A stretch of DNA of 64,000 nt, taken from Epiperipatus broadwayi (Eukaryota; Onychophora; Udeonychophora; Euonychophora; Peripatidae). The number at the start of each line of letters is the position of its first letter. Positions within the stretch are counted from its first letter, which is position 1. Positions 14,001 to 29,000 of this stretch are shown in pieces. The notes under the pieces were generated by a model that was not told the origin of the DNA, searched no databases, and saw nothing but the letters and a program-made list of their open reading frames with translations. The position numbers were made by a program, and so were the translations under genes. The DNA lies in assembly GCA_028023455.1 (NCBI GenBank), contig JAQFVV010000020.1, positions 4,265,092 to 4,329,091 on the forward strand, written 5' to 3'.

Positions 14001-17000
14001 GAAATGAAATTACATAATAACAGAGTACACCTGGGTCTCTTTTTACGCGGACTTATTTAACACGATTTTGAAGTTACGCGATTCGTGTTTCACTGGAAGT
14101 CGATTTCCGATAATGCGCTATTACTTTAAATAATAAATTTTGCACTTATGTTATATTGAAAGTAATAGCACATTATTGGAATTCGACTTTCATCTTAGTA
14201 ATTTCAATATTTTCAGTACTTTATAATAGTAAGTAAGATTTTATGTAATAATGAAATTAAAATCATGATTTCCACATTTTATGTATACCCATATTAAATT
14301 TTACAAGATTATAATGTAAATTTGTTCAAACATTGTGCGTGTTAATTTTGCATTTTAAATTACAGGTTGTTTTACAATAGCGTGTTGAAACCGCTGGAGG
14401 GTGGGCTCGGTTTGTAAACAAAGATAAATATAATGTTGCCGGGGCCGAGTTTCTTTTCTTTTTTTTTTTGGTTGGCTTTGGTTTTTTGATTTTTTTTTTG
14501 TTTATCACATTTATAAAAGTAATATCAAATCAAATTTTTTGTTTAAACATGACCAAAACAAAAATAAACAAATGCATAAACAAAAAAATTACAAATAAAT
14601 GAATTTACAAAAAAAAAGTACTTCATTTTTTTTGGCTTTTGATTCTTTTTTTTATTATTAATATTTTCAAAGGGGATGGGGTTTTTTTTTTTTTTTTTAC
14701 CGTCTACGTATTTTTTGGTTGTTTTTTTTTTTTGGTTGTTGTTGTTTATCACATTTAAAATAAAAGTACGGCAGCTATCAAATCTATTTTGGCTACCCCA
14801 AACAACAAAAAAAAAAAAACCAAAACCAAAAAAAAACGGATCGATTAAAACCAATGATTTTTAAAAAGTAGTTAACCGATTTTTTGTTTGTTTTGATTTA
14901 ATTCTCATTAAACTCTTTTCTATTTTCGGTTCGGTATTGTACGACAAACAAAAACTCAGCCGATTCAACTACTTCTTCTTTCTTTTTTTCGGTTTGTTTT
15001 GTTTTTATTTTGATAAATAAATCTATTGTCCGTTTAACGGTAACATTTACAAGCCAAAATCCAACTTTGGGAGAGTGGGGGGAAGGGAAGGGTGTTTGCA
15101 ATTGCTAACAGAACGGAACGCCAACAACTCGAAGATTGACCAAGTTTTGACGGTAATTCCCCCTCAAAAAACATCAATCTATACGGCAATTAAAAGAAAC
15201 TTTTTGGGCTCTTCAGGCAAAAAAAAACACAGCAGGCATGCAGCTTCAAGGTGTTTTGTTTGATAAACCACCGCCAGTTCCAGCAGTCAGAGAAGAATCC
15301 TTGTTCTTTCTTTGACATTTGGCAAAACAAGTTGTCCTATTTTTTGCAGCTATTCGATTAATCAGCTCGCAGTTGTTGTCGCACGAAATATGACTTAGAG
15401 CGTGATTTGATGGGAAGCGTGCTTTGAACTACACTTGGCCCATTTTTTCAGCAGGAAATGGGGGCTAGGGAAGCATGAGACTCTGCTGATAATTGTTAGT
15501 AGACCTTCCTAAAAGATGCGAGATAGAGGGGGAGGTGGTCTTAATGAATATTAAAATAGTTTCGACAATCGTAATTCCAGCCACCCTCAGACAATACTGT
15601 AAACAAAAGTGAAATATAATCACTAGTCCGAAATGCTTAGCCTGAATCTGAGCCGTAAACTGACACGATAGCTTCTGTGGCAAGATTGGCTAAATGTTCA
15701 CGTTTCTGTGCATTGGCATAGAAATAAACACAGTCAGCCGGTGCCCTCCCCCGTATCAACGGACTATTTCTAGGCTTACGCGTTAGAAATAGAACGTTCG
15801 ATAGTGGCGGAGGCGGCCACCTAAACGGCATATTTCTGTGCGCTAGCTTAGAAATAACGCCCTCCGATGGTTTCAACACGCTATTGTAAAACAACCAAAT
15901 TACATTCTGTTTTTACTTTTTAAAAAAGAATGTAATCAATTATTATTTTTTTATTAATGACACTAATCATTAACGTGCTCTTAAATTCCAACGAGAGCTA
16001 AATGGTTCTATGTCTGGATATCGCAAGCTTTGTAAACAATTAATAAAATCATCGTCTCAAAGATTAATTACTAATTATGTTGTCACCAGAAAATCATAAT
16101 AATTAAAACGTGTATAAAAAAATGTAAATTACTGTACTGTAAATTATGCTTAAAAATATATTATTTTGAATAAAATTAAATATTATAGTTAAAAAAAGTT
16201 TTGTCTTGTATCAATTTTTTTCAAATTTGAAATTTTTTATTAGTCATATTTTATTTCCTTATTTTTTTTTTTGCACGAATTTTAAAGTAATTTTACGTTG
16301 CTGCTTTGCTTTTACGCGAATTTTAAAAAATCACAAACCGCATCCCCCCTTTTTCAGTGTAAGTTACGTCTATTTTTGCGCGATTTTGTTTGCGCGTGTT
16401 TTCTGAGGAACCTATCTATCACGTAAAACGAGACCCAGGTGTACTTAAGTAATATATTATTGGTAACTTAAGAAACATTTCTAAATATTTTACAATTCTT
16501 TAAATATAACTATTTCTGATGTAAATTTGAATAAGCAATATCAAAATAATGTAGAATGTAGTAAGGGCATCTTTTATGCTGCCAACTACATAAAAGTGCA
16601 TTTGAAATGAAGCAAAAAATATAATATTTATCTTCAAAGAATATAGGTAAAATAATAAAATAATTATTAAGCAAAATAAATGTATAAACATTATGACCAT
16701 TGGAAATGTACTTTTAAAGAACATAATTATTAATGCAAACTATATTAAAATATTATTAAAATTATTAATGCAAACTATATTAAAATAATGGCACTGAAAC
16801 GAAAACATATACAACATACAATAATCCATATAATAGAAATATGTATTTATAATAATAATTATTATTTCTTTTAATATACTATACTATATTTACAAATATT
16901 AACAATTTTATACATTGGTTTATCTTTCTTAAAATCATTTCTAATCCTAAATTATATTCACTACCCAATAATTCTCTTATTCATCAAATATGGTCTTTAT

Positions 17001-20000
17001 TTAAAACCAATACCCATGAAGTAAAACAATATACCTCTATGCTCTTGTCCAGGCTACTAGGAGATATTAGATACTTTTCTTAGTCAAAACTAGTATTGAA
17101 ACTCAGTGTGGAGATGCTTCATAGATGCTAATATGATAGCAACAAATATTATGAAATATAAGACATTTATAACATTAACAATACCTATGTTGGAGCGAGG
17201 AAATAACTATGCTCGACACTGATAATATACTTTAAGTTAAAAAATTTATAGTGGAGCTAATAATGAATTGTAAAGCTGAACATGCCTATGGATATACACC
17301 AAAATATAATCTAATATTGAAATTCTAGGCATAGTGGATAAGGGAAATATGAACTAACAAAAATACAAATATACTATGTGCAGATCCTGCCGATGAATGA
17401 ATGAGCTGCACTCTTTCATAGAGGGGCTAAATACATATGAAAGTATTATAATATCCACTTAAAATTGCCTCAAAAATGATATTACTAATAACAAAAGGCA
17501 TGGAGCTAATAATAATAATAAACATATGAATAATTTTGCATTTCGCACCCACAAAAGGCATATAATTCATTCACTCAGTTTAACATTATATGTATACCGA
17601 CAAAACTATTATTGCATAACTGTGACAATACTTTATTTATGAACTATATAAAATTCTCATCACATACTGATATTTGTAATACTTTCATTCATGAAATCCT
17701 TTTTGTAAATATACAAAAGACTGTTATATCAGTGGGTACAATCACTTATATAATTTTAAATAACCATTTTCGGAAAACTGGAATAATGCAATTATCCCAT
17801 AAATAAAACATTTACTGTATATCTTACCCATTCTATCTTATGAACTCTGTTCATACAAACATTTACAATATAATAATTAATAGTAATCATAATATAATAC
17901 AAACTATGGCTATAATAATTTTAAACATAAAAAATATATATACACAATAACTATAATACCCTTTTTAAGAGATTAAAAGTTCATTTCTCTTTAAAACTAT
18001 CTCTTTTCAGTCCTGGTTTCAAATAATATAGGGTACATACCCAGTCCTTAATTAAGATAGAGCAAACCCATATGTACACAGAAGCATTTTGAGAAAAAGT
18101 TTGCAGTGAAATTTCACAAATGTAAAATAACAGGAGCTGACTGCAAATAATTCTAATAGCTGATAGTTTTTTTTAAAACATTTTTAATGACAATGAAAAT
18201 CGAAGAAGAAACAAACAATGATAGTCTTTGTCTAAAATTATACTTTATGAAGTTTTATTATTATAAGTCTACTGCTATAAACTTAAATTATATTTATTCC
18301 TTTTCTAAGTATAAAACAGCATGTTTGAATCAATCGGCAGTTAAAAAAATATTCAAATAAATAAATGAATAAGTAAACTCAAGTTGAATGGCTATATTAT
18401 TTGTTTTAGCATGAAACAATCTAGATATCGTCTTTTCCTTTTGATTTTCATAAATTGGTTTTGTAAGTTAAAACTTGCCAGTGATAGTTTTATAACAAAG
18501 GTTAGAATTTAACTAATATTTATAAAAAATGAAACAACATACTTTTTCTTATGTGATTTCTTTTTTCCTTTGGCTTCTTTTGAAATACATTAAAAATTTT
18601 TAGCATCTTTTAAAATTATTGTTTGATAAATCAGAAGAACATATGCTCTCAGTAGAAATACTGCATGGATAACTTGCTAGTTCTTTAGTCTATCATGAAG
18701 ATGATAAGAAATAAAACTTAAACTTTAAGATTGACTTAAAAAAACTTAAATAAAAAACCAAACAATTTACTTCAAAACTAAGATAAAGTTAAAATTTGAA
18801 GTGCAGATTTTAAGTGAACTGTGAATAAATTTTAACTGTCTATTTTATATTAGTGTGTGTGTTTTATCTTCTACACACTCATGTACATTAGGGTTTTTAT
18901 TGCATTTCTGATATTTTAAACCAATCTTCCGATATTCGTTATAATATTTAAATTATTAGAGTACTTCTTTATGTTAATTGATCTGACTTTGAACTCTATC
19001 AATCCAGATGATTAGATCACATGATCATCTAGCCAGAAAATGAACTTTTTAATTACAGCTTAATCATTACAGTAAATGATTTATTTAATACTAATAAAAA
19101 TTATCTATTTATTTTCAGATTAAATGTTCTTTTTATTCAAATACCTCTTTTTCACTCTTTTCTTTGCATTATTTAAAAGCTTTTTTTTTAATATTTAAAA
19201 AGTAATTGGATGTACCCTTTCTTAAAATATATTTATTTTTAATAAATCTTTTCAATATTTCATCTGCACGCATTAAACATTCACACACATATACATTAAA
19301 TATAACCACCTGTTTTAATGCAATGAAAATAAAGTTAACTCTAATCTCACTCAGTTATACTTACTATCTTTAAACTTTGATTTTAAATACCGTCACATTA
19401 ATTGATATTTAATAAATCATAACTATTGCTTTTAAAATAATTTATTTTAAAAATTAACAACTAAAAATCCTAACAAAGTTAATTAACCCATTCAGACAGC
19501 ATAAAACAACTTCATCTATTATATCTATTTGAAACATATTAAAATGTAGATTAATTCTTCTTTAATTTAAATATTAATTTTATTCTTTCAAGAAGATATT
19601 AAACAATCTAAGAGAATTTTTAAATAACTGATAACTAAATAGGCTGATTTACTTTAGCTCATATTATTGAAACATTATATTAAAAAAAATTTTTACTGCT
19701 TTAAAACATATATCAAACCCACATGGTTACAATATATTGATTACATTTTTAATAGATGACTGTAGAAAAGAATTAGTAAAATGAATTACTGGCTTAATGA
19801 AACATTTTTAATATTTATAATTCATATGAATGACATGTTAAATGAACTTTTTTTTTTAAGTTTAAATATTTTAGATGTTTTTAAAATTTTTACTTGGAAT
19901 AAACCAAATTTCTTTATGACTGAAGAATTAAAAGAAATCTGAGGATAAGTATAGTGGGAATTCTATGCTGTAATAATCATGTTCTGCATAGTTTATAGAT

Positions 20001-23000
20001 TCTTACATCTTGATAAATTTCAGAGTTTTATAATTAGCGACCTAAGATAAGAAATACAGTTAGTCATATCTGCAAGTCTTAGAGCTATAGAAGAATAAAT
20101 ATCTATAGCTTGATTTTAGAGATAGTTTTGTGATAAAGTGGTTAATACATTTACATATCATGTTCACAACTTTGAAGTTTGGTTATGGTTAAGTGATGTT
20201 ATAAAAAATTTTAGATCATATATAGATTTTGAATTTTTTTGTTTTCTTTAGGCAGTCAGGTCATAGTTATTTCAGCAAGTCATTCAATTGTTATTCAGTA
20301 AATGAATTTCTAGCTATTATTAATTAGAGAATGAAGATCTTAGATTAAATCCATTTGCTTTGGTTAGATAAGCATCAGTAGGTTAAGTCTGCTTTATCTC
20401 AATATGATGTGATCATCATCATTAGTGATAGAATCATATAGTAACAGGTTCTGAATCATGATTTATCTTTAGCTTTAATTTGTTTTTGATAATTATTTTT
20501 CTGAGATCCAAAAAGCTTGAAACCTATTGCGAAACATCCTTATTCAAATATTATGAACTGATTATAATAATATAAATAAGACAACAATAAATATTAAATA
20601 ATAATTTATGTAGAGAAAATTATGCATTTTCGTGACATAAGGGCTGATTAAAATTTATGAAATAGTTCTAAAATGGTGTTATAATAAGTTGTGATAAGGG
20701 TATAATTAGCCATGACAAATTACAATTGTTGATTATTTGATCATAATATTCAAATAATAATAATAACAATAAATAATCATTCATAAATGAGTATGACCAT
20801 TTCAAAAGGAAGAAAGAAGAGAGAGAGAGAAAAAAAAACTATTCTAGAAATGAGTTATACGATGACTATATAAACCAATCTATGAACCACAAATCCATCC
20901 ACATATAGAAGATGCTAGTCCATTTTTCTATTTATTTGATATTTTATGAGGTTGTCTTAATTTCTTTAGCAGAAAACTTTTCTTTCTGAATACTTCATTA
21001 CCATGTGGGTAATTGTAGCTGTTCAATGTATTCTATTTTCTACCATATCTTCCCATTGGACATTGCACTTTTTTTAGAATGTCTTCAAGATAATCTCTGT
21101 AATGTAGGTGGAGTTTACCTTTCCCACACTGTTTTAGGAAGTCTTCCATTGGTAAATCTTTTTACATAACCAATCCAACAAAGATGTGATTTTACAATAG
21201 TGGACTTGAGAATATCATATACAGCAAGTTGAAGAATATATTGATTGGTTTTATGATTTTTCCATTCTATTTTTAAACTTTTACAGAGCATCCTTAAATA
21301 AAACTTTTCTAATGCCTTTACATAGAGCTGATAGGGTGTCCAAGTTTCATTTCTATACAATAAATTAGCTAAAATATCTGTTCTATATTCAGCTAAATTG
21401 AATGTAGTAGTTATTTTCCTGTGATGAAATACTTACGGTTTAACCTGTTAAAACCAGTAACAGCACAGTGGAATCTGTTTTGTATCTCAAACATTTAGAT
21501 CCCATCTTTCTTCATATAAAATTAGCAAGATATTTAAACTGGTTTGCATTCTCAAATTGATAACTATTCAAGTTAAAAGTTGCTGAAGATTTTTCTTCTG
21601 TCACTCAGTAATAAAGAAGTTGAGATATTTGAACATTAATTAATAGATCAAAGTATTTATATGTTCCATTTTATAAATCATCTTTTGTATTGGCAAAAAT
21701 AGCACAATCATCGGTTTACTGTAAATCAGCATACATTTTGCTTTTACCACCTCTATGCCACTTATAGCGATATAAAAGCTGGAGTCATATAGTTATGTAA
21801 TATTTTATTGATTCATTCTGTAAATCCAGAATACAAGAAGAAAAAGTTCTTGTTTTCACTTTTCATTGACTCAAATTAAAAATGTCTTCATCAAACCTGT
21901 ATTAAATCTTGATCCATATTTGATTCAGCTGTCTATAAATAATTCCAAAAACCGCTGTCATAAAAATTGAAAAAAATGTTGAAGTAAGTACCCTTTTTTG
22001 TTTAACACCAGTTTTCATTTCAAATGCCTTACTTTTTCACCGGCAGTAATAACATTTTCCCTCATTCGATCATGTACAACCTATATAATATGAATAAATT
22101 TTGGCGGATAATCAACTAATTTAAACGTCATAGACCTGCCCTATTAACTTAGTCTAATGTCTTTTCAATAAAGCAATACATACATTTTTTCATTTGTTCC
22201 TGACACTTTACATACTTTTGTTTGGCCCAAAAAAAAAAAAAAAAAGTCTTTTATAAACTACACTAAGTCTTTAGTAACCATTCTATTCAACAAAATTCTT
22301 GAAAGTACTTCTGCTGTAGTGGATAATAATGATATTCCATGGTAATTACTGCAATTTTGTCTATTGCCTTTGTTTTTAAAAATTGGAACAATAAAAGGAG
22401 GTTTAAAATCGAGTGGCACAACTTCATGGGTCCATATATTCCTAAAAAATTCCAATATTTTTGAAGTTAATATATCACCACTATATTTTTAAACTTGTCC
22501 AATATTTCATCAGGATCTGCAACCTTACAAAGAACTGTTTTGATTTCATTAAGCTGGTTATCTTTATTCAGATCTAAATGAGTAAATAAAATGGATATAT
22601 TATTAAAAGTCATCATATCAATTTTTATATTATTTAAAAAATTATCAAAATACTCCTTCCACCTGTTCAAATATCATTGCCATCATATAAGAGACTGTCA
22701 TTGCTGGATTTAATGGAATTGTTTCCTTCTTTTCATTTTTCAATCACATAATTATTGTAGGATGCAGCTATGAGCCTCTTATGTCTTCAGGCATCTCTTT
22801 ATGCTACAATTGTATTGGGTGTTTTTGAGCAAAATTTCCATTTTTAATTGCATAATATTCTATTATCTAGTTATTCTGTCGTGAAGAGAGCTAATCATAT
22901 ATATATATATATATATATACCTACTTGCATGAACTTAGAAAAAAATTTATTTTTGGTTTAAAATATAGTCTTGTGAAAAGGCTTCATAAATGGTCTTATA

Positions 23001-26000
23001 ACTTGTTAAAACAATCAATACTAACTTTTTGTTTTATTCTTTTACAGAGTTGCTGCACTAGGTGGCAATATAGTATGGAGAAAGTTGCTACGGGTGTTTA
23101 CCTTAATGACTGATCCTATGTAAAAAGCCAAATCAGTATCTAATCATATAATCAATAAATGTAGGTTTGGTTTCGATGATAACAAAGTACTAGTATTGTT
23201 TATAAAATATAATAAAGTATTAATAGATAATTGAAAGTCAGTTATCAATATTAAAGAAGTCCTATTTTGTTAAAATGTAAGGAAATAAAATTAAATCTTT
23301 ACAGGCAAAATGGTTAATCAACCTTTAAACAGCCATTTTAAGGTAAAGGCCTCCTTAACTACCGGAGTATTACTGGAAAAAAGAGATATCACTCATCATG
23401 TTTGTCAATTACCGGATGGTAAGAATTTGAATTCCAAATAATTAAATACCCATTTACCAACAGATATTTAACTATTTATGGGTTGGCTATCTGCAAGAAA
23501 AATCTTAAGCCACTGATTATAACTTGGAAAAAATTAATGCTTTTCTTGGCCTGGATTATCTCAGCACTGTAAGATGTATTTGAAAACAAGAAATTATATG
23601 TATATGTATGTTATTTCAAAATCATATTATGCTAAAATAATAGAGGTTATTTGGCTGCTAAACAGTTATGCCTGTTTGAGTACAGAAAATTTAGCCTAAG
23701 TACTCTATAAATTAAATAATAATAATTTACAGTGTATGTAAATTATTGCTCACTCTTTTTCAGTAGTAAGGATTTTAAAAAAATTGAGCTGTTTAAACTT
23801 GCAAAAGGAGAGAGAAAACTTTTAATTTTGATAATTATCCACACTAATACTATTTGATTAATTCAATGATTTTTTTTTTTTTTTGGTAAGCATCCACCAA
23901 GGATCTATATCATTAAAAAAATAGAAAGCAGCTTAACCATAAAATATCAATCTAAATTTTGATAACTATTATGATTCTAAAAACCTGAATGTATGTTGGG
24001 ACATAGTGATGTATATTGGATTTGTATTATTGGATGAAATTATACTGAATAATGAATATTGTACTGAATTATATTATTTTGCGCAAGAATGTATTAGGAT
24101 TTGAAATCTTATTATTAAGGATATGAGCACATTGTTATAATTTAATGATGTGTAATTGTTGAGATTAATAAAATATGAAATCGTAAAATTTCTATCTCAT
24201 AACTTACTATTATTAATTTTGCATTAAGTATTGTCTGTTTATTGAGTTGATTATTATATTGGCGTTGAATTTATTAAAAATATTTACAATCTACTATTTT
24301 CAGTGCCTTTGTTATTATTACTTTCTTTTCCAGTGTTTCCATTGGTTAGCATCTTTTTCAGAGTGATAATTGTAGGATATTATTTTAATTTTTTATGACT
24401 TGCAGTTTTGTCATAGACATAAAAAAATGTTTACATTACATATTTGTCTTTTAAAATATAGATTTCAGTGTTCTTATGGAAAATCATTATTCCACGAGGC
24501 TTTTCCATTGTGTTATAGAGATTTATCTGATAGAAGTATATATATTTTTTTAATTACTTATGGTAACTCTTTTCATATACACTTTAATGCAAAAAATTTT
24601 TTTAAAAACTTCTTTATTTTCCTGACAGTTTCGACTGTCCAGCAGTCTTCATCAAAGACAGTAAAGGAGAAGAATAAGAGTATATATTTTTTAAATGTAT
24701 ATAGACATAATTTTTGTAGTATTTTAATAAATTAAGAGTCCAAATTTAATAACTGAAATAATTATAAATATTTTATTATACTAGCCTTGATGTTTCAAAT
24801 GTTGCTGATGAAAGCAAATGAAAATCAGACGTAAAAATCTGGCAAATAATTTGGGAAAGGTTTAGTCTAAAAAATGAGATTTTTTTTTTATACCGAGATA
24901 TCGTGAACATAATGCAGTACATATTGTATTGATATCAAAAAAAAAAAAGATAGTTTTATATCAGACTTGCATATACGTTACTTTGGTAATGGACTGAAAG
25001 TTGTTAAAAGAGATAATGGAAGATTGGAATAAAGAAATGCAAGAGGAGTGAAATGCAGAAGTTTTTATTGGGAAAGAAATGTAATATTAATATCTGATTT
25101 AAAAATTATAAAATGAAAATTTATGCTTTAAAACTTGCAGATGATAGAAATAATTTATGGAGATTATGATCACAATTTAATAATTGTATATTAATTAGGA
25201 TGTAAAAAGGAGAATTTTCTTTTTCATTAAACTGAAAGAATATTTTAAAGCAACCAAATGATAGCACTTAATCATCATCAGTAGGAGCTTGTTGTTTCCC
25301 GCCACTCTCATTTTATTTAAATTTTAGAGGTACATCATAAAACTTCAGTGAGTCTTTACTTCATTATGATGCATTCGGAAAAATAAATAATTTGTGCTAT
25401 CAGATTGATTTTTTTTTTTTACATAATATTGCTAAATGTTTTGTTTTAATTACATTCTTTTTAGAAAAAGTTTCGTAATAATATTCCAGTCTACAATATT
25501 CTCAATCAGTGATCAACTTAACACACACATAAATTTATACTAAATAAACCAAAACAAAATTTTTCTATATATCATCATCATTATTTGTCTGCAGTATGAA
25601 GATCTTTTCAAGTTTAATCTTGTTTCTTTAATCCATAATTTCTTTTCTTTATATTATTCCATAAAAACTATCTTTTATATATTAAGTTTTTTAAATCTCT
25701 TGAAATGTAGTATGTCTTTAATTGTTTATCGTCATTTTTTCCATTGACATATCTGTAAATATATAATTAGTTTTAATTTTATTAGTTAGAATATTTTTTA
25801 ATTAAATCCGTTTTCTTTTATATGTCAATTATTTGGGAGATCAAGTGATTGAAAATCACTAAAGTAATAGTCTGAGCACAGTAGTCTCTTTCAATTGACC
25901 AAATTGAAATTTATTTATTTTTATATATTCCCATCTGGTAATTGTTTCAGGTACTTGAAATTTTTGAATCTGCTATTCTTACTAAAAGTAAACTGTTCGG

Positions 26001-29000
26001 AGCATTTAAGTTGGCGTGAGATTTATATAGTTATATCTTAATGCCAAGATTTTGTATAATGTTTTATTTATTATGACTTGATTATTTTAAGTAATTATAA
26101 TAAAGCTATGTATATATAACTTGCTTTTTTTTTTTGTTTCTGTTTTAGAATTTATCTTTATTTTATGATTTTAATTACATATCCTGTGTTTTTTGGTGCA
26201 CTATTAGATTGGTAGAATCTATAATCAAGGGCTATTAATTGCAACCCAGATCTGTCACTGAATGGTACGTGAATTTATGATTTCACCAACAAGTATGGTC
26301 ATCACTCAGGAGGTCATGTGATATTGAACACTGAAGTGATGGACAGAGTGAAAAAATTCAACTCATTTGATCAACCAGATTTTTTTACTTTCCCCATTTG
26401 GGAATCCGAGTCATAAACCTTTAGCTCTTCATAATCTACCACTATACAAAACCTCAGGATATTGAAGTAGAATAAATGTTAACGACATTATATCCTTGTC
26501 CATTGTGCTATAATTCTAATTCTTTGAGATCTTGTAGTAATTTTGCCTATAGTTTAAACAAATTAAATATGATTATGAATTAATTATATAATTACGGTTT
26601 TAAGTTTGTTTGTTTTTTTCAGTGACTGATTTTGACTGAATTCTGGAGACATACAAAATAGCTAGATTATTTCCAGTTTTTATAAATGTTAACAGATTAT
26701 TTTCATTTAAGTGACTATATTTACACCTTTTTTTTTAATTTCCTCAACCTGGAATTGAACTAGGAACTTTTACTGACCAAATGCTGCTCTGTTGCTGAAC
26801 CAATGCTTTGATTCTTGTGACTAATTAAAATTTGAATTTATAAGAATATGTAAGGTCATTTTATGTATATATATATAATTTGTTAATGTAACCTATTAGG
26901 CAATTTAATACATTAATCTATAATATGAATCAAAGTATATAAGCACCTTCATTAACTCATTATGAAAATAAGGATGCTAGATGTTAAATGTAATAGCTAC
27001 TTCCTAAATTGTACACTCTGATAATACACGACTCATAGGATCAATCCTACTAAATCTTTAAACATCATTAACCATAAATCAGAATAGATTTGAATTTTAT
27101 TTGTACTAATCTGATTTTAATTGCTTTATTTGAAAGTGTGAAAATAAAATTCATTTATTTAATATAATGACTTTACGGTAGTCAATAAATGCTTATCTAA
27201 TCTTTTATTTTTAAAATAAGTTAATAAATGGTGCATAAAGGATATAATTTAATATAAGATTTATTTATATACTGTATGTATATATTTTTAATTGCTTAGA
27301 CTGCCAAAGTTATTGCATCATTATCAATTCCCACCGGGTAAGTCTTATTAAGTATTTTTTAGAAAATATAAGCTTATAAAATTTAGCTTTTATAATATAT
27401 AAATATCAAATGTTAAGTTCTTTTCATATAGCTATGTAATATTCGAAAACTTGAGATATGCAAGATAATATGAAAAGATAAGAAAAACTAAATTTATATT
27501 TAATAGCACTAAGCTAGCTTTTGGCAGATTCTTGTCAGAATCATAATGCAGAATGAAAGCTTACAGTTGAGAATCTGAATACATGGTGGTGAGGAAATAT
27601 GTATATTTGTCCCAGCATGCAAATTATATATTCCATTTCTTTGATAGTCGGACACATGAGTCTTTGCAATGGCCCATGCCTCTTTAAATTTTCTTTTTCT
27701 ATCATTCATCTCTGTACACACTGGTTTAGCATCAGAGGAAGAAAAGATGTGTCCCATAGCCATCTCATGTTCAACAAAGATAGACTTGTGTTCGTGTCTT
27801 AGTTTTGCTTTTTTTACAAATAGGTGTGCTAGGCAGTTCTCATTAGCGCTAGATTCTCCATAGTATGCTGCACTTAACCTCCTCTCCCTCAGTTGTTTTT
27901 TTTATTATTATACCATAAGCAGTTTTGTAGTTATTTCTACTATTTTGATTTTTTAATTGTATTTTTTTTCTCAAAGCTTTGAAGATTATTAAATATAGTC
28001 AAAATAACTGTTTTGATTTATTTAGTACTTATTTCTTTAAATAACCAAAGATTGGAAGATAGCATTTTTAAATCAGAGATAACAAACTTTAAATTTGAAT
28101 TTTGGAGGAGAAATCAAATTTAAAAAAATGTTTCAAAAAGTAAAATTTAAATTTAGTAAAATTAAATTTTCCAAAAAAACTCCTTTTGTAATTTTGAAGA
28201 AAGAAAATGAAATATATAAAAAAAATCATGTTTCACAAGAAAATATGAAATCAATGAAATTATTCAAAATTATCAATTCTTTTATAAAATTATTACTTTT
28301 ATATATAAAAAAATCTTATTAAACTATATCTGAAAATACAATGTGCACATAAAAAAGTACATTTAACCATTGTTTTAAATTTCTTCGAAGTCTTTCTTTG
28401 CAATTATAATTTTCCAGTTTCCCTGTATGTTTTCTTCTTGATGGCTTCTATGCCATGTATATGATTAATTTGTCCTTTTCTTGGTATGCAGTATTTTCAA
28501 ATTAACAAATAGGAAGAATTTATCCATTTTCTTTCCAATAAAATTTCCAGATGAGGCTAAATATTCAGAGACACTCATGTTCTTGGGTGCAGACAAGGTT
28601 GCAGATTACTTCAGGGGTAATTTCTTTACATTTCTCTAGAGAAGCAGGTTACATGGAGGAAGAATGATATCTAGGTTTAAGCTAATTTTGCACATGGTTT
28701 TTCTTGTGGAAACCATTTTTATAAACAAACTCATGGATAAGACTTTTGCTTTTTTTTCTTTAGCAGTTGTATCAGGAAGTTCTTTTCTCCTACTATCTAC
28801 AGCAGCTGCATTCAGAGTGAATGCTTCTTGGAAGACACTTAAGTCTTCTAATTTTTTTTTGAAACAACCCTGCTTCAAGCCAATGACAATTCTGTATACA
28901 ACATAATACAATTGTTCAGCTGTTTTTCTCTTTCAACACTGAGATTGGTAAACAAGTCAAAAACTTACATTAGAATCAAAAAAATTTTGACATTACTTTT

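Noticed and set aside
14543-14864. 103-codon open frame on the - strand and a 62-codon frame on the +
   Set aside because: Composed of Lys/Asn or Phe runs from homopolymer T/A inside a transposon. No protein-like pattern.
23056-23101. Exon-like segment after TTTTACAG at 23048 (GCTGCACTAGGTGGCAATAT region)
   Set aside because: The donor is a poor GTGTTTA and the frame does not fit THOC6. The segment resembles repeat DNA.
24400-24735. 111-codon + strand open frame
   Set aside because: It crosses the antisense hammerhead-like motif and has the Phe/Tyr/Asn-rich composition of AT-rich noise; no family resemblance.
28636-28911. Opposite-strand frames of 91 and 80 codons
   Set aside because: They are mutual shadows with no recognisable domain. 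I could not decide that either is real.
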